Positions 57,001 through 64,000 of a stretch of DNA of 64,000 nt are shown in pieces. Numbering within the stretch: position 1 is the stretch's first letter; every line of letters begins with the position of its first letter. The DNA is from Breviolum minutum Mf 1.05b.01 (lineage: Eukaryota; Sar; Dinophyceae; Suessiales; Symbiodiniaceae). The stretch spans positions 1 through 64,000 of the forward strand of contig DF240516.1 in assembly GCA_000507305.1 (NCBI GenBank). Reading direction: 5' to 3'. The position numbers and the translations under genes were made by a program. The notes under the pieces are model-generated. The model did no database searches and was not told where the DNA came from. It saw only the letters and a list, made by a program, of their open reading frames with translations.

Positions 57001-59502
57001 GAAGGTGTGCAGCAGATTCAAGCAGCACATCAGGCTTTTGCTGCCATTCTGGAAGATGGATCCGTCGTTAGCTGGGGTTGTGCAGACTTTGGCGGTGACA
57101 GTTCGGCAGTTCGAGATCATCTCAGGGGTGTGCAGGAGATTCAGGGCGCTGATTTTGCCTTTGCTGCTATTGTGGAAGATGGATCTGTCGTCACCTGGGG
57201 TATTACAAACTGTGGCGGTGACAGTTCAGCAGTTCGAGATCATCTCAGGGGTGTGCAGCAGATTCAGGCCACTGCTGTTGCCTTTGCTGCTATTGTGGAA
57301 GATGGATCCGTCGTTACCTGGGGCAATGGAGACTTTGGTGGCGACAGTTCGGCAGTTCGAGATCAGCTTGAGGGTGTCCAGAAGCTTCAGGCCACTTATG
57401 AGGGGCCTTTGCTGCGATTCTGGCAGATGGATCCGTCGTGACCTGGGGTGATCTACGCTATGGTGGTGACAGTTCGGCAGTTCAAATTCAGCTCAAGAAC
57501 GTGCAGCAGATTCAATCCACGCTTGGGGCATTTGCTGCGATTCTGGCAGATGGATCCGTNNNNNNNNNNNNNNNNNNNNNNNNNNNNNNNNNNNNNNNNN
57601 NNNNNNNNNNNNNNNNNNNNNNNNNNNNNNNNNNNNNNNNNNNNNNNNNNNNNNNNNNNNNNNNNNNNNNNNNNNNNNNNNNNNNNNNNNNNNNNNNNNN
57701 NNNNNNNNNNNNNNNNNNNNNNNNNNNNNNNNNNNNNATGGCGGTGACTGTTCGGCAGTTCGAGATCAGCTCAAGGGTGTGCAGCAGATTCAAGCCTCGC
57801 GTCAGGCATTTGCTGCGATTCTGGAAGATGGATCCGTCGTTACCTGGGGTGATGCAGACTTTGGCGGTGACAGTTCTGCGGTTCGAGATCAGCTTGAAGG
57901 TGTGCAGCAGATTCAAGCAGCACATCAGGCTTTTGCTGCCATTCTGGAAGATGGATCCGTCGTTAGCTGGGGTTGTGCAGACTTTGGCGGTGACAGTTCG
58001 GCAGTTGAAGATCATCTCAGAAGTGTGTAGTCTAGTTGCGTTTGCCGACTGGCAAGGCCTGAGCTGCCACATAGAAATCATTTTGCTGTATGTTGGGTAC
58101 TGTAAAATAAATGAAAGGAAGGAAGAGATAGATAGATAAATGAATAGATAAATCAATGAATACATACATTAATACAGTAGATGGATGATGGATCGTTTTT
58201 CAATCAATGCACGAACTCCAGACAGTTTTTTGGAAAGTCTTGATTTGGTCAGTGTGAAGGTTCCACGTTTTTTTTTGGATGACTTTTTCAATCCGGAAAG
58301 ATGAAGCAAATTTGCCCCCCTCTGACGGACTCCCACATATGATAGGATTCAACATCTCATTGCCCCCCACAATGTTGATGTATTTTCCAATGAAAAACAT
58401 ACAAAGCTATGAATCAGGCGATTTTTTTCCTACATTGAAAACTCTGAGTTTTCTAATGTGTAGTTTTCATGTTTTTTGGTCATCATCTTCTTAGGAGGAT
58501 GGAAGGCGGGTTTTCCGTTGGGTTTTCCGTTGGGTTTCTTCGGTTTTCCCGGTGTTCAAAGGTCGCATCTTTGGGTGGATTCAACCCTAGCTACGTGTAT
58601 ATACTTTGGATCTACCCCCCACCCAGGATGCCAGTCACCAGCAGGATTACTACATTTTCTTTTAAGGGAATCCCTACAAACCTTGATATACCACTCTTAC
58701 TGGGTGTGGGTAGACCCCCCCCCCAAAATATATACACATACATACATCATATATATTGTACTTACAGAGCAGTGTATTTCACGTTTAGTTTGGTGTGAAA
58801 CTTGTAGAACTTAGCAAAAAAATCAAAATATTTCAGTATCGACTCCTTTCCTGAATTTTGGGCTTTTCGCAGCTCCAGGCATCGTTTGGATGCTTGTAGC
58901 CATACGGTGGCTATGAGTGCAATGATCAGTGCTGGTGAATTAGAGCCCGGGTTTGCCCAGATGGGTTGCTTCCAAGTGGGGGGATTGAGGAACTTTGATC
59001 ATTGCTGAGGGAAGGAGACAAATCAACTTTTAATAACATGGGCTAGAATTGGTGGGTTTTGTATTTTGTATGTATACACACAAAAACTCTCATTCCCTCC
59101 TTCTTATGAACGATATGCATATGCTGAAGCAAGGTACACCTAGGATTTATAAACACACTCATTCTCAATCGCACCAGTCGCTTGTGGAAGATGATTTTTG
59201 GCATTTGGTAGATGGGTTCCTTTGATATGGAAAACAAGACTGAAATGAACATCTGAAATATTCCGATGGCTTTCATTCACGTCCCAAGGTGGATTTGGTG
59301 AGGAAACACTTGACAAGCCATGCCCAAAGTGATTGGGTTGTCTCAAAACGCCCATACCGCTGTGATGATTTTTCATCCGAAGCCCCAAACCATCAACACT
59401 CATCCGAAAGAAAAAACCCACCAAACTGTGAGTGTTTTGATTTGCAGCTTGCCCATTCGGCAAGGAAAGCAGTAGAGCAGCTGGAAGTGATGCAGAAACA
59501 AG
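50490..59502 (+). CDS. Pentatricopeptide repeat (PPR) gene in micro-exons
   Basis: Proposed exons: 50490-50538 (VIALLREMKEKGIKVE), 51652-51698 (NRIYQAAFRLLEWDP), 52295-52336 (AFELFEQMKEYKLT), 52729-52785 (YISMVRMLEQHGQWR), 54318-54368 (AVGVLDKIREQNLTSLA), 54697-54734 (ITNTAMSALQKPG), 55749-55796 (KWEMVLDLMDQMAKD), 58879-58950 (TVAMSAMISAGELEPG), 59465-59502 (KAVEQLEVMQKQ). Their phases match in this order with no stop. The text alternates helix B and helix A of PPR motifs, so most motifs are split over two exons. All junctions are GT-AG except a GC donor at 52786. PPR proteins bind organellar RNA in a sequence-specific way; a plastid or mitochondrial role is an inference. The intron 55797-58878 contains the RCC1-like gene. 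Further exons probably lie at 59783, 60444, 62453 and 63555. Start and stop are not located. Confidence 0.65.
51066..51177. mobile_element. MITE-like element, family CAGGGG (copy 9)
   Basis: TA-flanked, ends CACCCTGGAAATTAACATTT and AAATGTTAATTTTCAGGGGT; lies in the PPR intron 50539-51651. Confidence 0.75.
51517..51640. mobile_element. MITE-like element, family TGTTGATGG (copy 4)
   Basis: Arms GGGTTGATGGTTCAGAAATC and complement ending GAACCACCAACCCC. It ends 10 bases before the AG acceptor of the exon at 51652. Confidence 0.65.
51775..51850. repeat. Dispersed repeat with CCAGTATAATGGAAA (copy 2, weak)
   Basis: Shares GGGATTATAA, AAGATCCCTAT and CAATCAGTATCATGGAA with 63057-63152. Confidence 0.4.
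52909..53037. mobile_element. MITE-like element, family GGTGTTTCC (copy 3, left end degenerate)
   Basis: Right end GTTTAAGGAAACACCC and interior CTCCGAAAATGGTGGG match the long copy at 43902-44327; the left end is not clear. Lies in PPR intron 52786-54317. Confidence 0.55.
53590..53655 (+). CDS. Possible additional PPR-like exon
   Basis: Open text ELMIHRKRNEWQEVLRPPDL after CACGTGAG; helix-like, but its inclusion is not needed for the phase chain of the PPR gene (52785 joins 54318 directly). It might be an alternative exon or chance. Confidence 0.25.
53983..54035. repeat. (TTG)n microsatellite, short
   Basis: About 16 TTG triplets inside a PPR intron, followed by TTCTTGTTATTG. Confidence 0.95.
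56293..58030 (+). CDS. Ubiquitin-like + RCC1-like repeat protein, single exon
   Basis: ATG at 56293. Residues 1-~80 form a ubiquitin-like (beta-grasp) segment (SSTLQELKTAAQQAFGKKYL, then EDGECLTALVLQP). It is followed by about twelve 41-residue units (123 bases) of the form AFAAILADGSVVTWGDLRYG + GDSSAVRDQLKGVQQIQ, with the WG and GGDSSAV cores conserved. RCC1 repeats are usually longer (51-68 residues), so this is a shortened RCC1-like blade. RCC1-type propellers bind chromatin, small GTPases or ubiquitin ligase partners; the function here is unknown. The frame changes by +2 (or -1) at ~57395-57400. An N gap (57560-57737) hides part of units 9-10; after it the frame is different again, which the gap size does not fix. 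The stop is TAG 58028-58030. Lacking introns and lying inside a PPR intron, it may be a retroposed copy. Confidence 0.8.
57560..57737. other. Assembly gap (178 N) inside the RCC1-like repeat
   Basis: Run of N flanked by repeat units. In-phase unit arithmetic (23 + 123n bases missing) does not give 178, so the gap size is probably an estimate and units are probably collapsed. Confidence 0.95.
58085..58180. repeat. GATA-like simple repeat after the RCC1-like gene
   Basis: ATAGATAGATAAATGAATAG-type degenerate tetranucleotides start ~80 bases after the stop codon. Confidence 0.7.
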
Positions 59503-59782
59503 GTGACAGGGATGATGGGAACACCTTGGAATCCTTCCGTTGAAGGATTGAATCACAGTGGGGTCTTTGTTTGTTCGTTTGGGCTTCAAAGGCTTCGGAG
59601 AATTTGTTCCATTTTTGAAATGCCCCCCAAAAAAATTCACTGGACAAAATGGGTCCTTTTTGCTTTTTGGCCCACTGGAAAAAAAAACATCCAGTCTGTT
59701 TTTCGGAAGGTTGAAACCCGGTGGGTTTGTTTTTCACGGTTGGCCTCACCCAAACTGTGTTGATCAACAAAGGTTGGGAAAG

Positions 59783-59817
59783 ATTGCTTCAGCGATGTCA
59801 GCTTTGGGAATCCCCGG
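59783..59817 (+). CDS. Candidate PPR exon (helix A)
   Basis: Reads IASAMSALGIPG and ends CCGG before GT, exactly like the exon ends at 54734 and 58950. Its phase does not follow from the GT donor at 59503; a GA donor at 59506 would fix it, or another exon intervenes. Confidence 0.5.
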
Positions 59818-60443
59818 GTTTTGATTCATGGAAAGTCCTCCAGTTTTCCCAGGGGGTGGAAGGGAACAATGAGCGAGCGAATTTGGGGGGCTGGGGTTCC
59901 CAGGGTTGTTCCAGGTGTACATCCTACGTCCTTGACGTATGGGCGCTTGATCTTTGCACTGGAGGCCTAAATTCGTTCTTCTGCAGGATTTTGTTTTTGA
60001 AGATGTTCACTTCAAAGAGGAAAAAAAGCACACAAATCAAGACTCTTAAAGAAAAACAAACAAAAACAGGAAGGTTAAACACGCAAAAGAAATCATGAGT
60101 TTCACGGTTTCACCATGCAACAAAAACAACAAAAGGAAGATGAGTTTGTTGCCACAGGGAAAAGACGCAAAACGCTCAGGTTTTTTTCTTTTCAAACTCA
60201 AAAACAACATGTGGAGAAACTCAGTCAACCACCATGGTGTAGCTGGTATCTTCACCGATTTTTCTAAAATTTTCAAGTTCCAAAAATGATTCACTTGGAC
60301 TTGCGCATATTTTTTTGCAAAGGGGGGGGTGGGTTTCACCACCAATCCCACCAATGGTGGGGGGGAGGTTTTCACCCCCGTTTTTTTCCAACGGTAGCTT
60401 CGATCGAATTTCGATTTCTGCAGGCTGCTGGTCAACCTCAAAG

Positions 60444-60480
60444 AGCTTTGCAACTTGGATCTTTCAAGAAGACGACTTGG
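60444..60480 (+). CDS. Candidate PPR exon (helix B)
   Basis: After CAACCTCAAAG the text ALQLGSFKK continues in phase with the exon ending at 59817. Right limit not determined; an earlier acceptor (TTTCTGCAG, 60423) is also possible. Confidence 0.4.
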
Positions 60481-61002
60481 AAGGAAAGATTCTTACTTCC
60501 CCCCCAAAACGAACATGGAAGCTGAAAATGGACCTGTTGGAAAAAGGAGATTCTGAACTTGGAAACCATCCGAAACTTCAGGTTCCATGTTTTGTTTTCG
60601 GGTGAGGATAATCCGTTTATTTTGGTTTTGGGTGGGTGAATTTGGTGCGTTTTGGCGGATACATCTCAAAACCTACAACTTTTCTTTGATACCTGAAGGG
60701 ATATACTCCCTTCAAGAGGTAGTTGGCCATGTGCCAAACTTTTTGGGTGAGGTCTCAGTTCCTTTGGCGTTGGGTGCCATTATCCTCCGTAACACCATGT
60801 AGGTAGTTATGTGATTCCATGACTTTTCTCAATGCTTCATCCCAATTGAAAGAATCCGCCAGGCTTTTTTTTTTGCGTAGCAAAAACCCAACAAATTCAT
60901 GATTTCTTGGAGGGTCAGAGGATAGATTTGCATTAATTGCACTTCCCCCCGTCCTGGAAGTTGAGCAAAAAGAAGCGTTATGTTGGCATTGCCACGGTGG
61001 TA

Positions 61003-61125
61003 CTTGTTGATGGCTGAAATCCGGCGTTTGAAAACCACCGTTTGGATGTAATGAAGCCCTGTAAATAATGGGATGAACTACCTATTAACTGGTTAGCCGG
61101 ATTTCTTCCAACAGTAGTATGAGAT
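61003..61125. mobile_element. MITE-like element, family TGTTGATGG (copy 5)
   Basis: TA on both sides; arms CTTGTTGATGGCTGAAATCC and complement ending TTTCTTCCAACAG. Confidence 0.65.
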
Positions 61126-61251
61126 ATTCTTGTACTCTTTTTCACCACGTGTATCATTTGAGAGATGATCCAATTTGACTTGGCTAAAGATGTTTCAACA
61201 TTTGTGGCTCAAACAGCGGCCCAAAGCGGTGGGAATTTGATCCAAAGAAGA

Positions 61252-61290
61252 TACACCCCTGAAACGTTAGCAATTTCTTAACAGCTGGGC
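61252..61290. repeat. Solitary left half of a CAGGGG-family element
   Basis: TACACCCCTGAAACGTTAGC matches the left end of the family, no right end found within 150 bases. Confidence 0.35.
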
Positions 61291-61409
61291 CATAAAAATA
61301 TGGGTTGGAAGGTTGGAAGGGGCGTTCCTTTCCTTTAGAATTCTGGTAACTTTTCATTGCTTGGAAAAATTCTCCAGAAAATATTGGGATATTACTCGAA
61401 TTCTCCCAT

Positions 61410-61561
61410 CATCATGGTTCAGTGGAAAACATGATCATGAAAGGAAAGAGCCATAATCATGATCCTTTCATGGCTCCTTCCCATATAAACAAGTGAACCG
61501 TTATCCTAAACGAAAGGAAACTAATATTGGAGATACACCGATGTTCCACTGAACCATGATG
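61410..61561. mobile_element. Inverted-repeat element with perfect 18-base ends
   Basis: Ends CATCATGGTTCAGTGGAA and TTCCACTGAACCATGATG are exact complements; 152 bases, interior has an imperfect inner inverted pair (ATCATGAAAGGA/TCCTTTCATG). Only copy in the window. Confidence 0.8.
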
Positions 61562-62452
61562 ATTTTTGGGGGGGAAGGCTAAAAGAAAGCTACCATTTTT
61601 GTGTATCAAAAACAACAAAACAACATGCAGATTCCAATTTTGTATGGAACTCAACCTTCTTAGGGGGTGTTACTGTACCAAGCTGCGGGTTCACTAGTCC
61701 CAATGGCCATGTGACCAACCTTGAGGTTGAAGGATTTTTCGGACCAACCCAAATGGAAGGGTTTTCATCTAAAAAAATCCGGGACAAACACCCGAGAAAC
61801 CCACCTGAAAACCCAGGTATCTTTGGGATGAGATGAGAAGCAAGCGGATTGAACCAGACAGGCTTCAAGCTATAAGTTGCAAAACGTGGATGTTTTTTTT
61901 TTGGGTGCCAAGATTTTTGGCGTGCAAGATCCCCATCTCCGGGCTTGACTTGCGTCTTTTTTGTTTGAGTCTAGGATTTTTGTTATTGCTAGGTCAAGAC
62001 GATTGGATTTGATCATATGAATTTCTGGAATTTTTCAGAAGGGGTACGTTTTAAACAAGATCTTAGTTCATTTCCCAACTTTTTCTGAGTGTTTCCCTTT
62101 GTGAAAGAAGAGGTTACATTTTTTCCCACGGTTGTTGGTCAAGTGAGGGGTTCGCAATATTGCACTTTGGCAGACAGGATGAGCGTTTGATTTTCCTTTT
62201 TTGAATGGGAGCTGATAGAGCTTGATCCTGTGACTTGGGCTTTGGAAGATCTTTGGTTGATTTTCTCTTTTTAGAGGTTTGGAACCAAACTTTTCTTTCC
62301 ATGTAATATGATAAGGATCATCGGAAAGAAACCCTACTCACATATAAATTTCGTGCAATTGATATAAGTGTCGTTTTCGTGTCAGATCTTTCCATCTCCC
62401 CTTTTGGACACACCGAAACAGACATGTGACACGACATCCTTTCAGTGTCCAG

Positions 62453-62495
62453 GGTGGCCTATGAGTCTGCTATCCGCGCTTGTAAAAGCTGTTGG
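62453..62495 (+). CDS. Candidate PPR exon (helix A)
   Basis: After TTCAGTGTCCAG one frame reads VAYESAIRACKSCWK, a typical PPR first helix. Right limit uncertain (GT at ~62490). Confidence 0.5.
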
Positions 62496-62852
62496 AAAAC
62501 TCAAAATTTTTCGAGACCTCGAGGTCTTGGCTGTTGAAGGAGTCATGACCGTTCAATGGGTTCGAGATTGATATATAGTATGAGTATTTGACCAGATGAA
62601 GGAAATGTTGAGAGGATGCAAGTTTGTGGAAGGTGAAGACTGGGCTCTTTTAATTTTTGGGACATGTGCTCCTTGCTGGTGCCATCTTTTGACCTTTGTT
62701 GATTTTATGGGTACAGTATGCTTCATGCGGCTAGTGAAATCAAATCCATGTTTGTACACTGTCGAATAGGAGAAACAGATTGCAATGATTGCACAAAACA
62801 TTGCTTGCAATGTAAAACACATACACTCATCCTGGAGAAACACAAAAAAACG

Positions 62853-62958
62853 ACACCCCCGAAAACATAACGCATGTCCCCTAAATTCGAGAGTATTTCA
62901 AAAGGAAATGATACATCTTCCAATCATGGATTTTCAGGGGGACACATTTCCTTCGTTG
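62853..62958. mobile_element. MITE-like element, family CAGGGG (copy 10)
   Basis: Left ACACCCCCGAAAACATAACG, right ATTTTCAGGGGGACACATTT; interior ATGATACATCTTCCAA matches the interior of copies 2 and 4 (GGAAGATGTAT in either orientation). Confidence 0.65.
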
Positions 62959-63056
62959 GAAACGGGGAGTCCATGTAGCAGTCCAATGGACTTCCAAGGC
63001 CACATGCGAAGGTATCTACACCTGAGCCATGAAAAAAACCCTAGCTGTTTAGGGGG

Positions 63057-63152
63057 TTATAGGGGATGAAATCCTACCCAGTTGTATAGGGATTATAATG
63101 AAATCATTACAAGGATCCCTATTAACCAACCAGTATAATGGAAAGTAGGAGG
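63057..63152. repeat. Dispersed repeat with CCAGTATAATGGAAA (copy 3)
   Basis: Best copy: GTATAGGGATTATAATGAAA and AAGGATCCCTATTAACCAAC plus CAGTATAATGGAAAGTAGGA. Confidence 0.6.
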
Positions 63153-63554
63153 TTTTTTTGGTATCTGCACCTGGAATCCAAAGTGATCTTTTGTTGAATG
63201 AGCCTGGATTTTTTGCCTTTTCAAAAGGGGAATGTTTAGGGGTCAAAAGAAGTTTTTTTTTGGTTTTCCAGATATTTAGAAATACCTTCACACCTACATA
63301 TACAGATATACATGATATGAACAAAACTCTATATACAAAGATTATGTCTCCTCTAAATATAAAAACAATATGGATATCCACGATATATGTATGAAATATA
63401 CACCTACAATGATGGCATGTATTTGAACAAACATACACTTATTATGTTTCTCCCTCCCTCTCTCTCTATATACACATCTATTTAGATACGCACGATGTAG
63501 TAAAACTTCGAATTCCTATGTCCATTTATGACAATCTGAGGTGAGTTCTGGGAT

Positions 63555-63587
63555 GCGATCTTGGAGCTCTATGGTGAGATGAAGGTG
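63555..63587 (+). CDS. Candidate PPR exon (helix B)
   Basis: Reads WDAILELYGEMK before a GTGTGA donor; acceptor is CTGAG or GGTGAG a few bases upstream. Fits as the partner of the helix A at 62453. Confidence 0.45.
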
Positions 63588-63732
63588 TGAATGATATGGT
63601 TTTTTTTCATATCTTCCGAATGGATACATTCACAGCTCAAAAAAACAAACATCAAGGGCGACATGAACATGTTGGTGGAAAAGGCCACCATTTTTAGCAA
63701 ATTTCATGGATCTTCACAGTCTTTTTTGGTGT

Positions 63733-63851
63733 TACCCTCCTTGGAACGAGTCCATATTCCCCTACCAAAAAGCCGGCACGTTTGAAGATATCATGATTTT
63801 CCCGAACCTTTCCCGTTTGGTGGGATATGTATGTTAGTTCCCTGGAAGGTA
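63733..63851. mobile_element. MITE-like element, subfamily CCCTCCAGGG (copy 2)
   Basis: TA-flanked; left CCCTCCTTGGAACGAG, right ATGTTAGTTCCCTGGAAGG; sister of 13761-13854. Confidence 0.7.
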
Positions 63852-64000
63852 CCTTACAAAGATGGTTGTAAGGATGTTTTTGATACGGGAACCATCAAAC
63901 ACTGCATCTTGCCCACCCGAGGAGAAGGACAAAGGCCCTTCCAGAACATCCCGACAAGCTGCCTCCATGGCTGCTGAACGTATCTTGGCAGTCAAAAAAG

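Noticed and set aside
58874-58950. Independent gene start after the RCC1-like gene
   Set aside because: The segment fits in phase as a PPR helix A exon following 55796 and has an acceptor before it.

Overview
The window looks like nuclear DNA of a dinoflagellate, probably of the Symbiodiniaceae/Suessiales type. No species can be named from sequence alone. The clues are: coding sequence cut into many short exons on the + strand, whose introns use GT, GC and probably GA donors; relicts of the dinoflagellate spliced leader; an expanded 41-residue RCC1-like repeat protein; a tyrosine-recombinase retroelement of a type I associate with dinoflagellates; many families of ~100-bp inverted-repeat elements; and very large TTG, GAT and TG microsatellites. 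There are assembly gaps at 7432, 17705-17716, 40705 and 57560-57737.

Layout. 1-241 is an inverted-repeat element. 469-5763 carries twelve exons of one + strand gene whose reading phases join without a stop into about 455 codons (basic/acidic, then coiled coil, then Pro/Met-rich; function not recognised). Weaker exon candidates continue to about 16 kb among miniature inverted-repeat elements. 16.6-18.05 kb holds two minisatellites. 19.3-23.3 kb is a GC-rich minisatellite complex with AT-rich spacers, of which about 1.0-1.2 kb is repeated three times; each copy carries a spliced-leader-like sequence. 24.0-24.4 kb is a giant TTG array. 24.5-28.5 kb has two weak exon candidates.

28535-35775 is a near-complete DIRS-order (PAT/Ngaro-like) retroelement. 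It has split direct repeats A1...B1-A2-B2, a gag-like region, reverse transcriptase, an RNase H that appears to be interrupted by a methyltransferase-like domain, and a tyrosine recombinase. Several frame changes suggest a decayed copy or small assembly errors.

35.8-42 kb holds inverted-repeat elements, a second large TTG/TG array (40455-40994) and some exon candidates. From about 50.5 kb (perhaps 42.3 kb) to 63.6 kb runs a + strand pentatricopeptide repeat (PPR) gene in micro-exons of 12-24 codons, where helix A and helix B of each PPR motif tend to lie on separate exons with matching phases. A single-exon gene for a ubiquitin-like + RCC1-like repeat protein (56293-58030) lies on the same strand inside one intron of this PPR gene. 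It contains a frame change, an N gap and an internal segmental duplication. All exon calls are inferences from reading frame and splice signals, without transcript evidence.
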